Positions 18,999 to 28,602 of a stretch of DNA of 64,000 nt are shown here, piece after piece; the first letter of the stretch is position 1; each line of letters begins with the position of its first letter. The DNA is taken from the NCBI GenBank assembly GCA_963721585.1, contig CAVRJN010000007.1, forward strand, positions 1,426,001-1,490,000, in the 5' to 3' direction. The notes beneath the pieces were generated by a model. That model was not told the DNA's origin. It did not search any database and saw only the letters and a program-made list of their open reading frames with translations. The stretch comes from Bog-473 sp963721585 (lineage in GTDB: Bacteria > Actinomycetota > Acidimicrobiia > Acidimicrobiales > RAAP-2). The translations under genes were made by a program, and so were the position numbers.

Positions 18999-19273
18999 CC
19001 CGGCGCATTCACCATGGTGGGGATGGATCTGTACAGCTGCTCGGTGTAGGTGACGGCGTCGTTGAGCATCCAGTGGCCGCAGAACAAGAGGACGAGGCCG
19101 ATCGCGACCACCTTGGGTAGAAAGGTGAGGGTGAACTCCTGTATGGAGGTCACCGCCTGGAAGAGCGACACCACCAGTCCGACGACCAGGCTCACCACGA
19201 GAACCGGTCCGGCGAGCTCGGCGATCAGGATCAGGGCCTGAGACGCCATATGCAGCACGGTGGTGTCGTTCAC
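18995..19273 (-). CDS. fliQ: flagellar export protein FliQ
   Basis: 92 aa from a GTG at 19273; the frame extends further upstream but that part overlaps poor coding sequence. Two membrane helices (LVVSLVVGLVVSLFQAVTSI; VVAIGLVLLFCGHWMLNDAV), with the conserved QEFTLTFLPK between them. Normal family length. Component of the FliPQR core. Its neighbours fliP and fliR confirm the call. Confidence 0.95.
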   Translation of the reverse strand: MNDTTVLHMASQALILIAELAGPVLVVSLVVGLVVSLFQAVTSIQEFTLTFLPKVVAIGLVLLFCGHWMLNDAVTYTEQLYRSIPTMVNAPG

Positions 19274-19343
19274 GACCCCTCCACCGTCCACGGGTCGCCC
19301 CCGTGGTTCGCGATGCCTTCGGTCCCGATCACGAGTGGCCCGG

Positions 19344-20030
19344 TCATGGGTGGAAGGACTGGAGAAGGGAACTGACGACCAGGGTCCACCCGTCAACGAG
19401 AACGAACAACAGGATCTTGAAGGGAAGGGAGATGAGCGTGGGCGGGAGCATGTACATGCCCATCGACATCATGATCGCCGACACCACGAGGTCGATGACC
19501 ATGAAGGGGATGAAGATCATGAACCCCATGAGAAACGCCGTTTCGATCTCCGAGAGCACGAAGGCCGGAATGATCGTCGTCAGGGGAAGCGACTGAGGCT
19601 TCTTGGCGTTCTCTTTGGCGGTCGAGGTGAAGAGTTCGAGGTCATTGTCCCTTGTCTGCGCAAGCATCCAGTGCTTCAGCGGGACCTCGCCACGGTCGAT
19701 CGCCTGAGAGGCGGTGATCGTGCCCTTGTCGTAGGGCTGAATGGCGACGTGGTTGATCTGAGTGATGACGGGTCCCATGATGAACAGGGAAAGGATGAGC
19801 GCCAACCCGGCGATGACCTGATTGGGCGGGACCGTCTGCGTCCCGAGGGCGTTGCGCGTCAATGAAAGCACGATGAAGACCCTCGTAAACCCGGTGGTCA
19901 GGACGAGAATCGCCGGCGCGATGGCGAGCACCGTGATCACGATGATGATGAGCACCGCTGACGACGGGCTCTTCAAGCCGCTCACGTTCACATTGACGTT
20001 CGACGATGCGGCGAGCAACGAAACGGTCAT
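19344..20030 (-). CDS. fliP: flagellar export protein FliP
   Basis: 228 aa. Core of the export channel. Conserved signatures: TGFTRVFIVLSLTRNALGTQ (with PPNQV next), LPLTTIIPAFVLSEIETAFL and GFMIFIPFMVIDLVVSAIMM, then MSMGMYMLPPTLISLPFKIL. The N-terminal segment before the first helix is short (LLAASSNVNVNVSGLKS). Four membrane helices. Intact, with a 52-base gap from fliO. Confidence 0.97.
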   Translation of the reverse strand: MTVSLLAASSNVNVNVSGLKSPSSAVLIIIVITVLAIAPAILVLTTGFTRVFIVLSLTRNALGTQTVPPNQVIAGLALILSLFIMGPVITQINHVAIQPYDKGTITASQAIDRGEVPLKHWMLAQTRDNDLELFTSTAKENAKKPQSLPLTTIIPAFVLSEIETAFLMGFMIFIPFMVIDLVVSAIMMSMGMYMLPPTLISLPFKILLFVLVDGWTLVVSSLLQSFHP

Positions 20031-20082
20031 GAGGACCTCAGAAGCTCAAGGAAGTATCCGGGCTGAGGCCCGGTGGTACAGC

Positions 20083-20526
20083 TCAGTGACGAACTGTCAT
20101 CTCCCGTAGGCGTTCGAGAAAGGCATCCCATGCCTTGGGGGCGTCCACCCCGGTCGTTGCTGCCAGCCCTGGCAGCGACATCTCCTCATCGGGTTTCGAG
20201 GGGTCGTCGATCACCGATGCTTCGCCGCCTGCGGCCTCGCCGCCGATAGCGTCGGCGTCCGGATTGGCGTCGAGGAGCACACTGATCTGCTGGGGGGTCT
20301 GACCGACAACCACGATCCTCCCTGCCGCCCGGACCACCGCGATCGAACTGTGGCGCCCGAGGGACCGCCGATCCATCACTTCGATCCTGCCCGCGTCGAC
20401 GCCGCCCTGCATCCATCGCCCGCGGCTCTTGACCTGGCGACTGCGGCCGAACTTCGAGAACAGCCACAGCAGCCCGAGCACCAGTCCCAGCGCCAGGAGC
20501 ATCCGTCCGAATTCGAGAACGAGCAT
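20083..20526 (-). CDS. fliO: flagellar export protein FliO
   Basis: 147 aa. One N-terminal membrane helix (MLLALGLVLGLLWLFSKFG) followed by a basic cytosolic domain (GRIEVMDRRSLGRHSSIAVV; RIVVVGQTPQQISVL), matching the FliO pattern of a small bitopic protein that helps assemble FliP. The C-terminal region is acidic and variable. It sits between fliN and fliP, the canonical place. Confidence 0.88.
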   Translation of the reverse strand: MLVLEFGRMLLALGLVLGLLWLFSKFGRSRQVKSRGRWMQGGVDAGRIEVMDRRSLGRHSSIAVVRAAGRIVVVGQTPQQISVLLDANPDADAIGGEAAGGEASVIDDPSKPDEEMSLPGLAATTGVDAPKAWDAFLERLREMTVRH

Positions 20527-20534
20527 CGTTCGCC

Positions 20535-20930
20535 CTAGCCGTCCTCGTCCGAGACGATCTCGGTGATGCGGACGCCGTACTCGTCGCCGACGTCCACCAC
20601 CTCGCCGCGTGCGATCACCACTTCACGGTTGAGCACGATGTCCACCGGTGCACCGACGGCACGATCAAGTTCAATGACGTCACCGGGCCGGAGCTTGGCC
20701 AGGTCTCCAAAGGTGCGCCTGGTCTTGCCGATCCAGACGGACACCTCGACGGTGACGCTGCGAAACTGAGCCTCGCGCACGGCCATCCGTCGGCCGATGT
20801 CGATCTGGTCGTCGATGCCCTCCGGCAACGTGGGCGCGACGGCTCCCGGGACCTGGACCGCCTCGTGCTCTGGCGGTCGGGCGACGCCAGCCGGATCGCC
20901 TTCCGGCGTGCTGGTCTCGGCGAGGGTCAT
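20535..20930 (-). CDS. fliN: flagellar motor switch protein FliN
   Basis: 131 aa. The C-terminal SpoA (FliN/YscQ) domain occupies residues about 55-130: VTVEVSVWIGKTRRTFGDLA, KLRPGDVIELDRAVGAPVDI and VLNREVVIARGEVVDVGDEY, the conserved core of the C-ring foot. The N-terminal 50 residues are variable and Pro-rich. Its start overlaps the fliM stop by 4 bases. Intact. Confidence 0.95.
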   Translation of the reverse strand: MTLAETSTPEGDPAGVARPPEHEAVQVPGAVAPTLPEGIDDQIDIGRRMAVREAQFRSVTVEVSVWIGKTRRTFGDLAKLRPGDVIELDRAVGAPVDIVLNREVVIARGEVVDVGDEYGVRITEIVSDEDG

Positions 20931-21817
20931 GGAAATACCTCCTCTGTGATGGCACAGGCCTTGCGCAGACCCGAGCGGCCGATGGTTGCCCGGGCCACGA
21001 GTACTCCGTCGACCCGAACCTCGAGCGGTCGGTCCGTCGGCAGCCCGAGATGCAGTTCGTCCCCCACAGCCAGGCTCATGAGTGCGTCGGGGGTCGAATC
21101 GAAGGTGGGGAATTGGAGAACCAGATCGACGGGAACATCATGCAGCCGGTGCCGGACATCGATGGCCTGGGAAGCGACAACGCCCTCCCCCAGGTGACCC
21201 GGCCGGCTCCGCATCAGCTCAGCCAGTTGGCGCAGCATCATGAACGGCAGGCACAGCACGATCTCACATTCGGGACGGTTGCCGAGGCTGAACGCCAGAT
21301 GGGCGGCCAGGCACGTCTCGCTCGGCGATGCCACGGAGACGAACTGGATGTTCGCCTCCTGCATCTCGAGGGCCGGTGTCGTCGGTTGGAGCCGCGCCAG
21401 CGTCTTGGCAAGCTCGTCGAGGATGCCTTCGGCCACGGGCGCCAGCAGTTCCTGTTCGATTTCGGTCAGGACCCGCTCGGTGTACTCCTCCTCCCCAGTA
21501 CCGGCGAGGCGGAGATCCACCACGGCCAGCGCTTCTTCGGTCGGGATGGCCAGGACGCCCTGGCCGGCCAACGGCGGGAGCGAGAACGTCAGGAAGTGCA
21601 ATCTATTTCCGAGGCTGGTGGAGATCTCGCCCCAGGTCAACTGGTCCAGCGATTGCAATGCCAGGACACTGGGCTGCCGGAGCACGGTCGAGAGTCGTGC
21701 ACTGGCGTGCCGGGCGAAGCTGTCGAGCATCACGCTCATCGCATGGAGATGAACGCGCTCGAGTGTCTCGGTCCGCCTGAAGTCATGGAGGCGCGCTTCA
21801 GTCTGGGTCGTGCTCAT
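20927..21817 (-). CDS. fliM: flagellar motor switch protein FliM, lacking N-terminal CheY-binding peptide
   Basis: 296 aa. Middle CheC-like domain (LHAMSVMLDSFARHASARLS; FLTFSLPPLAGQGVLAIPTE) and a C-terminal SpoA domain (LAVGDELHLGLPTDRPLEVR). Canonical FliM begins with about 10-15 residues containing EIDALL, the CheY-P docking helix. Here the N-terminus MSTTQTEARLHDFRRTETLE goes directly into the DFRR segment, so that motif is absent. The start overlaps motB by 4 bases, leaving no room for a lost upstream exon. No che genes lie in the window, so switching may be CheY-independent. Confidence 0.93.
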   Translation of the reverse strand: MSTTQTEARLHDFRRTETLERVHLHAMSVMLDSFARHASARLSTVLRQPSVLALQSLDQLTWGEISTSLGNRLHFLTFSLPPLAGQGVLAIPTEEALAVVDLRLAGTGEEEYTERVLTEIEQELLAPVAEGILDELAKTLARLQPTTPALEMQEANIQFVSVASPSETCLAAHLAFSLGNRPECEIVLCLPFMMLRQLAELMRSRPGHLGEGVVASQAIDVRHRLHDVPVDLVLQFPTFDSTPDALMSLAVGDELHLGLPTDRPLEVRVDGVLVARATIGRSGLRKACAITEEVFP

Positions 21818-22593
21818 TGCGCTGCGCTCGAGCCCGGGGTCGACTGTCGGCTGACGACGATGTTGACGCGCCGATTCTGGGCCTCCGCCGCCGCAGAGGT
21901 GTTGGGCACGACCGGGTGGTACTGCCCGTACCCGATGGCCACGACGCGTTCCGGGTTGACGCCATCGATCGTGGTGAGGCGCTCGACCACCGTCGAGGAC
22001 CGCGCCGCCGACAGCGCCCAGTTGTCAGCGTAGGGCCCGCCGGTGATGACCTGGTCGTCGGTGTACCCGGCCACGTCGACGTTGTTCGGATATGAGTCGA
22101 GGACATGGCCGGACGTGTCGACGATCTCGTCGCCGAGCGAGGACAGCTGTGCCGAGTCGGTCAAGAAGAATGTGGAGTCGGCGACCAGTCCCTCGACCAA
22201 TCCGGACGCGTCGATGGTGAGCGTGACATCGCCCAAGAGGCCCTTCAGCGCAAGCGCATGGGAGAGGACCTGTTCGATCTGACGGAGATGGTCCGAGGAC
22301 GGCGACAACGGGGCCGGTCCTCGGCTGGGCACGGCGGTCGATCCGTGTGCCACCGAGGACCCGACGAGCTTCACGTGGCTCACCGACTGCTGGAACTGCC
22401 GGTATTTGGCTTGGTTGATCTTCGAGAGGGCGAACAGGACAATGAAGAGGACCAGGAGCAGCGTGATCATGTCGGCGTACGTCAAGAGCCACCGCTCCTG
22501 GCTCATGTCGTGCTGCTCCGAGGCAGCCTCCCTTCCGACGCGACTCGTCCGCCGCGGCGCTGATCCCAGCAATGTGCTCTGGGGCTGGCTCAT
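21814..22593 (-). CDS. motB: flagellar stator protein MotB
   Basis: 259 aa. One N-terminal membrane helix with the proton-accepting Asp (WLLTYADMITLLLVLFIVLF, about residues 35-54), a plug/linker, and a C-terminal OmpA-like peptidoglycan-binding domain (DVAGYTDDQV; LSAARSSTVVERL; YHPVVPNTSAAAEAQNRRVN). The Asp in YAD is consistent with a proton-type stator. It overlaps motA by 4 bases and fliM by 4 bases; no fliL intervenes. Confidence 0.95.
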   Translation of the reverse strand: MSQPQSTLLGSAPRRTSRVGREAASEQHDMSQERWLLTYADMITLLLVLFIVLFALSKINQAKYRQFQQSVSHVKLVGSSVAHGSTAVPSRGPAPLSPSSDHLRQIEQVLSHALALKGLLGDVTLTIDASGLVEGLVADSTFFLTDSAQLSSLGDEIVDTSGHVLDSYPNNVDVAGYTDDQVITGGPYADNWALSAARSSTVVERLTTIDGVNPERVVAIGYGQYHPVVPNTSAAAEAQNRRVNIVVSRQSTPGSSAAQ

Positions 22594-23381
22594 GCAGCGG
22601 CCTCCGCGTCAATCAGCGGTGTCACGGGGGCGACGGCCTCTTCGTCCCGCTCGGAGGGGGGAAGAAAGGCGTAAAGCCGGTCCTTCAGGTCCATGCTCGA
22701 CACGTTCAGCTGCATGGTCAGCAACCCCTCGATGACCATCTCGCGGTAGGTGATCTCGTCATCGGAGAGCCGTCGGAGCCTGTTCGAAATCGGCAACCAG
22801 ACCGCATTGGCCAGAAGGACGCCCCACAGCGTCGCTGCGAAGGCCGAAGCGATCGCGGGTCCGAGCTTGCCCGGTTCGGTGAGCTGGCCCAGCACGCCGA
22901 TGAGGCCGATCACCGTCCCGAGGATCCCAAAGGTGGGCGAGAAACCGGCCATGTCGGAAAAGAACTTGATCGAGGTGGTGTGACGGGTCCGGAGCCCGAC
23001 CACCTCCGCACCGAGCAGCTCGTGCACCCGCTCGGGATCCGAGGTGGAGGTGATCACCTGGATCCCCATTTTGAGGAACGCGTCATCCGTCTCGAGCTGC
23101 TCGAGCGCCAAAGGGTTCTGCCGCACCTCTCTGGCCATGGTGAGCAACGTATCGATGGTGCCCTTCATGTCGGGCGGGCTGCCCGGCAGCATCACGAGCT
23201 TGGTCGCCTTGGGCACGGCGCGCAGCCGGCGCTTGTCGAAGCCCGCGATGGTCGCGCCCAGGCTGCCGCCCAGCACGAGGATGATGGCGGGGATCTTGAT
23301 GAGGTCCGTCACCTGGCCGTGGTCCAACGTCATGGAGACGACGACTGCCATCAGCGCGACCAGGATCCCGATCGGAGTCAT
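22590..23381 (-). CDS. motA: flagellar stator protein MotA
   Basis: 263 aa. Four membrane helices in MotA/ExbB arrangement: IGILVALMAVVVSMTLDHG, PAIILVLGGSLGATIAGF, then FSPTFGILGTVIGLIGVLGQ with the conserved Pro, and AATLWGVLLANAVWLPISNR. The cytosolic loop between helices 2 and 3 holds the charged face that contacts FliG (LLGAEVVGLRTRHTTSIKFF). Start overlaps flbD by 4 bases. Intact. Confidence 0.96.
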   Translation of the reverse strand: MTPIGILVALMAVVVSMTLDHGQVTDLIKIPAIILVLGGSLGATIAGFDKRRLRAVPKATKLVMLPGSPPDMKGTIDTLLTMAREVRQNPLALEQLETDDAFLKMGIQVITSTSDPERVHELLGAEVVGLRTRHTTSIKFFSDMAGFSPTFGILGTVIGLIGVLGQLTEPGKLGPAIASAFAATLWGVLLANAVWLPISNRLRRLSDDEITYREMVIEGLLTMQLNVSSMDLKDRLYAFLPPSERDEEAVAPVTPLIDAEAAA

Positions 23382-23644
23382 GGTCGGCTTTGCAAGCGTG
23401 GGCTCTCGTCCGGCACCGCACTCAGCGCCGTGAGTGCATCCGGAGAACCTGGCCCCAGGGCGGCCGAAAGGAGCGCCGTCTTCTCCGACCTGATGCTGTC
23501 GTTGATGGTGTCGACGTGGTCGCGGACGATCAGGTAGGTCCCGTTGGTGAGGTAGACGGCAGAATTGGCGCCTTGTTCCACGCGCTCCACGTGATCCTCG
23601 TTGAGGTACATGGTGGTGCCGTCGAGCTTCGACAAGGCGATCAA
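23378..23644 (-). CDS. flbD: FlbD family protein
   Basis: 88 aa from a TTG start. The short beta-rich core MIALSKLDGTTMYLNEDHVE followed by YLTNGTYLIVRDHVDTI matches the small FlbD family encoded between flgE and motA in many Gram-positive flagellar operons. The biochemical function is unknown in the family. The C-terminal 30 residues are a variable extension. Confidence 0.88.
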   Translation of the reverse strand: MIALSKLDGTTMYLNEDHVERVEQGANSAVYLTNGTYLIVRDHVDTINDSIRSEKTALLSAALGPGSPDALTALSAVPDESPRLQSRP

Positions 23645-23736
23645 CTCTGGCTCCCCCTTCCCAGACCGTGCTTCCTACCTTGAGTTACGGCCCGTCGCAG
23701 CGCAGAGTTGCGGGGGTTACCCCGACCGGTCCGGCA

Positions 23737-24997
23737 TCACGACATCTGAACGAGCGACTGGAGGGCGGTCGACGTCGAGTCCACGACCTTGGTGTTCGCC
23801 TGGTACGCGGTCTGCGCTTCGATGAGATCGGTGAGCTGGGTGGCCAGGTCCACGTTCGATCCCTCCACGGCACCGCCTTGGAGGGATCCGAGGCCGTTCG
23901 TTCCCGGCTCACCCAGCTGGGCGCTGCCCGAAGCCGCGGTCGGGGTGTACTCGCCGTTCCCCACGTCGTCCAACCCCTGCGGGTTGGCGAACTGTGCCAG
24001 CGCGATGGTCCCGAGGGTCTGGCTCTCACCGTTGGAGTACGTCCCCGTGATCGCTCCGTTGGCGCCGATCGAATACGAGTCGAGCGTGCCGGCTGCATAC
24101 CCGTCTTGGGAGGTGACGGCGATGGTCTGGTCCGCTGCGAACTGGGTGACGGCGTTTTCGGAGCCCGCGGCTGGGAAGTCGATGTTGGGGGCCGTACCGG
24201 TCCAGGTGTAGTTGCTGGGCGGGTTGTTGATCGCCAGCTGAGGTCGTACCAGTGCCAACCGCTGCGCCGTTGATCGACGACAGCTGCCCGTTCGCCCCGA
24301 AGGCCACGGTCTGCGGGGCGGTCCACAGGGTGGTGGCTGCGCCGGGGACGGTCCCCTGCAGGCTCCAGGTGTTGGCCGCGCCGGTCGGGGTGAAGGTCAG
24401 GTCCACCGGAACGGCGTTGCCCAGCGCGTCGTACATGGTCGTCGTGACGTTGACCGGCGTGGTGGAGCCGGCGGGAAGGTTGCCGCCGAGGTCGACATTC
24501 CGCGTTTCCGCAGGCGCCTCGGCTGATCCCACGATGATGCTGAGCGGCCCCGGGGGTGACGTGGTCGGCTGACCGGCCGACCAGCCGAGCACCAGCCCAC
24601 CCCCCTGGGTGGCAAGGTTCCCGTTGGCGTCGATCTGCAAATCGCCGTCGCGAGTGTAGAAGGTCTGCCCGTTCTGGCTGACCACGAGGAACCCGTTGCC
24701 TTCGATGGCCACATCCGAGCTGACTCCCGTCTGGGAGACCGGGCCCTCCGAAAAGTCTGTCGCGATCGCCGACACCTCGGCACCTGCACCGACCGCCGAG
24801 GGGTTGGTGCTGGCCAGTGAGGAGCCGGACGCAGCGCCGGCGGGCTGGAGTTGCTCGGTGAGCAGATCCTGGAATTCGGCGGTCCCCGATTTGAATCCGT
24901 CGGTTTCCGAGTTGGCGATGTCGTTGCCGATCGTGTCGAGATCGGTCTGCATAGTGTCGATGCCGGATGCTGCGGCACCAAGTGATCGGACGCTCAT
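23737..24997 (-). CDS. flgE: flagellar hook protein FlgE, frameshifted
   Basis: Start ATG 24997 with AAGGAG upstream. About 420 aa in two frames. The N-terminus SLGAAASGIDTMQTDLDTIG and NDIANSETDGFKSGTAEFQD is the hook signature; the D2 domain is present (VTTTMYDALGNAVPVDLTFT); the C-terminus is the family closing helix (SNVDLATQLTDLIEAQTAYQ, then ANTKVVDSTSTALQSLV). The frame changes near 24240, where GGCACTGGTACGACC reads on only if one base is skipped. All expected domains are present across the shift, so an extra called base is likelier than gene decay in this otherwise complete operon. Confidence 0.9.
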
Positions 24998-25093
24998 GGG
25001 TTGCTCCTTTTCATGGTGATCAGTCGGGATAACGGTGGTCGTGGTCGATGGAGTCGGGGCAGGTCCTTGGTCAGGACGTGGTACAGGGCCATG

Positions 25094-25504
25094 TCAGCTC
25101 GAGGATGCGCCTTCGGCGATCTGTTGAACGTCCGAGAGAGAGACCGTGGCGCTGCCCACGTTGAGCAGCGGCCCCGAGGTGCCATTGGTCACACCGCTCA
25201 CGACGCCGGAGATCGTGCCTCCGGACCCGTCGTTGGCGGTCACGGTCTTGCCGATGAGCCCCGCCGCCTCGTCCATCTGTGAGGCGGACGACACCGACTG
25301 AAGCTGTTCCACCTGGGACAGTTGAGCGATCTGACTCATGAAGTCGGACGACGAAGTCGGGTCGAGCGGGTTCTGATACTTCAACTCATCGACGAGCAAG
25401 CTGAGGAACGTCGACGGATCGAGCAGGCCGGCGGTTCCGAGACTGCTCGTGTTCGCCGCGCTCCCCTGGCTCTGATTCGTTACTGGTGAGATCGGACTGG
25501 TCAT
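25094..25504 (-). CDS. flgD: flagellar hook assembly protein FlgD
   Basis: 136 aa from ATG 25504. The hook-capping N-domain is clear: LLDPSTFLSLLVDELKYQNP, then LDPTSSSDFMSQIAQLSQVE. A short beta segment (GLIGKTVTANDGSGGTISGV) follows. The C-terminal Ig-like domain of longer FlgD proteins is missing, as in many Gram-positive versions. It lies between fliK and flgE, as expected for the hook scaffold. Confidence 0.93.
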   Translation of the reverse strand: MTSPISPVTNQSQGSAANTSSLGTAGLLDPSTFLSLLVDELKYQNPLDPTSSSDFMSQIAQLSQVEQLQSVSSASQMDEAAGLIGKTVTANDGSGGTISGVVSGVTNGTSGPLLNVGSATVSLSDVQQIAEGASSS

Positions 25505-25532
25505 GGCTACCCCCTTGCTTCCGGCAATGCGT

Positions 25533-26887
25533 TCACAGGACGAGATGGATGCGGCCGCGGCCACCGGCACTCAATGGCACGGCCTCTACGGAGACGATCG
25601 CTGTCGCGTCTTCGGACGGTGCCTTTCCGGCGGGTCCGGCCGCGGCGGCTCCTCCTCGGCCATCCCCGCCCTCGGAGTCGCCTGGCTGGCCCAAGGTGAC
25701 ATGGACTTCGACGCCTCCTCCGCCCAGCTGTTCGTGCAGCGACGGCAGGGCATCGGAGAGTGCGTCGAATCCGCCGGCGTGTTCCGGGGTCAAGGTGACG
25801 TGCAACACGTCACCTTGGAGCGAAAGGACCGCCCGCACTTCACCGAGCTCGGGGGGATGCAGACATGACCTGCACGCTGTAGTCGCCGTTCCCCCCGGCC
25901 AAGGGGCGCGAGATGGAAGCGGCCAGGTCGCCAATGTCGACCCCTGTGGTCCCTCCTCCCCCAACGGGAAACTCGGCCAGTTCGAGGACCCCTTCGCCCG
26001 GGACGGCAGAGGTTACAGCGGTTCCTGTCGTCGCTCCGGAGAGTGCCGACGATGCGGCGTCCGGCGTCGCCCCGTTCACCTGGAGGCGCACCGGTCCGGA
26101 GCGGAACACGGCGGAATCGGGCGCAGGCCCGCGATCCGCCAGACCGCGCGCCTCGGCGTCGCCTCCCCCCGGTACGTCGGTGGGGGGCTGGCCATGGCTG
26201 GCGTCGTCGCTGATTGACCTGGCGCCGAAAGTGTGGGGAAGCTGAGCCACGTTCGCGACCGTCGATGGACCGGAGCCATTCCGAGCAGGGGCGAGCGTCG
26301 ACAACACGGAGTCACCACCGGCGGCGTCGGTGCGGGCTGTCGCTCCCGCCGGCTCGCCGGAAGTCGCCGGCGTCGCCACCGTGGTCGACAGCACCGGCAA
26401 GCCCGGAGCAGCAGGTGTCGCGGAGGACGCGCGCGGATTGAGCGGCATTCGGATTCTGGTCCCGGTCGAGAGCAGCGTCCTCGGACTGTGTTCGGGCGGA
26501 GCCCGGTAGGGGGATCTGGTCCGTCGACCCTGCACGCGAGAGCGGAGGCGGAGCGACAGCCCGCCGAGCGAGCCCGTCACCTCGGTCGGGAGGACCAGCC
26601 CGCCGTTGCGCCCGCCCCCCGGATGGGCCTGCCGCGCCCGGCACCGGTACATCCGGGACCGTCGTCGCGGCGGTACCGCTCTCGTCGTGTGGTTCGTCGC
26701 GGCTCCGTGGCGGCAGGGGCTGAGGCGCGGAGCCGGAAGGACCGGGCTGATCAGGAGTCGAGAGCGACAGCACCTCGGAGAACGGCTGGTCACCGTCCTG
26801 GGACGGGTCCCCGCCCGCGACCGGGACCGACGACGGCATGTCCCCGGCGCCGTCGGCCGAGCTGACGACCACTGTGGCGGCACTCAC
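25533..26887 (-). CDS. fliK: flagellar hook-length control protein FliK, frameshifted
   Basis: GTG start at 26887 overlaps the preceding stop (GTGA). Long, low-complexity Pro/Gly/Ala-rich body, as in all FliK proteins. The conserved C-terminal substrate-switch domain is split over two frames: GNGDYSVQVMS joins to LHPPELGEVRAVLSLQGDVL, HVTLTPEHAGGFDALSDALP and SLHEQLG. At least two frame changes (about 26.5 kb and 25.87 kb) interrupt it. The span length is not a multiple of three. Position before flgD-flgE fits the hook-length ruler. Gene content is certain; the exact sequence is not. Confidence 0.8.
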
Positions 26888-28168
26888 GTGGCCACCGTGC
26901 CGGACTGCCCGGAGAGACCGGCGAGGGAGAGCACTGCGGGCACGTAGGCCTGGGTCTCGGCATACGGCGGGATTCCGCCGTAGTGCTGGACCGCCGACGA
27001 GCCGGCGTCGTACGCCGCCAGAGCGTCCGCATAGGAGCCGAACTGGCGCGTGTAGCTGCCGAGCAGCTGAGCCGCCCCTTCGATCGACTGGGTCGGATTG
27101 GTCGGGTCGACGCCCATGCCCGCAGCCGTCGCCGGCATGAATTGGGCGATACCTTCGGCGCCGGCCGAGCTGACCGCGCTCGGTTCGAACCTGCTCTCGT
27201 GGTAGAGGAGCGCCGCGAGCAGGGAGGCGGGAATCCCGTTGGACGCCGCCGCCTGCTCGATCGTCCCGGCGTAGGCCGCCGGGACGGCCACGTTCCCCAT
27301 CTCGGTCGGTCCGCCCGCGCTCTGGCTGGTCACAGCGGCGGTGTCGCTGGTGCTTGCGTCCGGCAACACGTGCCGGATGGCGACGACCTGGTCGGCCGGA
27401 ACCGCTTGGACCTGCACCGTCGTGCCCGTGTGGGGCGCGTCGATCATCTGGCCGTTGCCGGCGTAGATCCCGACGTGGCCAGGCGAACTGGCCGTGCCGT
27501 CCGAACCTGCGAAGAAGAGCAGATCGCCGGGTTGCGCCGCGGACAGGCTGGCGACCGGCGTGCCCACCTCGGCCTGCTCCTCGCTGGTCCTGGGCAAGGA
27601 GACCCCCAGCTGGCCGTACACATACTGGACCAGGCCGGAACAGTCGAATCCCGAGGGGCTGGTGCCGCCCCACACGTAGGGGGTCCCCTCGTACTGCTCG
27701 GCCTCTGACACCACATCCGACCCGGTCACACCGCCCGCTGCGGTGGGCGCCGGAGCGCTCCCCGTGACGCCGACGCTCTGGCCCAGTCCGGAGGTGTCCG
27801 CGGGGGATCCGGTCAGATCGCCGAGCGCGGCCACGAGCAGTGCGAGGAGATCGGACTCGCTTCCCGAGCTCCCGACGCCCGAAGTGGTCGCGTCCAGCGG
27901 ATCGGAGGACGGGTCGGCGGAAGTGAGCGGGGAGGAGAGGTCATCTGTCGAAGGATCGGCACCGGCGGCGACGGCATCGGCGAAGAGGTCACCGGTCGTC
28001 CCCGGCCCGGTCGCCTGAGCCAGGCTGGTGGCAAAGTCGTCCCCGGACCCGCTCGCGCCGGCAACCGTGGACGCGGACGCCGAACCGACCTGTGGCGACG
28101 CCCGGTGACTGCTGCAGTTCGGTCATTGTCTGCTCAATGTCGGCCAACGAGACCGGGCTGATGGTCAT
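26884..28168 (-). CDS. NlpC/P60 plus lytic transglycosylase, FlgJ-like role; frameshifted near 28.09 kb
   Basis: About 428 aa. After a variable N-terminus (from ATG 28168, MTISPVSLADIEQTMTELQQ) a one-base shift near 28090 leads to the main frame. The NlpC/P60 peptidase domain has the catalytic Cys in GFDCSGLVQYVYGQLG and the His in GHVGIYAGNGQMIDAP. A second domain is a soluble lytic transglycosylase (LAALLYHESRFEPSAVSSAG, AEGIAQFMPATA) with the catalytic Glu of ES. Both should cut peptidoglycan: one the peptide, one the glycan. Between fliJ and fliK this is probably the wall-penetrating enzyme for rod growth, replacing the FlgJ muramidase. Confidence 0.85.
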
Positions 28169-28602
28169 CGCGTGCGACCCTCCCGGGTCTTCCGTCCAGT
28201 GGTGAGGTCGTCGAGCGCGACGGCTTCGGTCCGATCGAGCTCGGCCCGCCACAGCGTCAGATGGCGCTCGTCCAGTCGCTCGAGCATCGCCGTTCGCTGC
28301 CTGGCGCCCCCCCACGCCTGTGTGGCCTGGCGTGCCGCTTCTCCAGCGGTCTCCGCCTCATCGGCACTCTGAAGCACCGTGTCGGACATCCGATCGGACT
28401 GCGCGTGGGTCCACTGCACCATCCCGGCCGTGAGCCGGCCCGCGGGGGCATCCAGACCGGCAAGGGCTCGCCGAGCGCGCGCCAGTTGCGCCCGTGCACT
28501 GTGGAGGTCCCGCATGGCCACGGCCAGTTGTTGGGCCGCAACCCGCTCCTGCAGCTGGCGGACCCGGAGAACCGAGTCGAGACGGAAGTGGTAGGCCTTC
28601 AC
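28165..28602 (-). CDS. fliJ: flagellar export protein FliJ
   Basis: 145 aa from GTG 28602, overlapping the fliI stop by 4 bases. A continuous antiparallel coiled-coil-type helix: FRLDSVLRVRQLQERVAAQQ at the start and MLERLDERHLTLWRAELDRT near the end, both typical of FliJ. FliJ links the FliI ATPase ring to FlhA. Intact. Confidence 0.9.
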   Translation of the reverse strand: MKAYHFRLDSVLRVRQLQERVAAQQLAVAMRDLHSARAQLARARRALAGLDAPAGRLTAGMVQWTHAQSDRMSDTVLQSADEAETAGEAARQATQAWGGARQRTAMLERLDERHLTLWRAELDRTEAVALDDLTTGRKTREGRTR

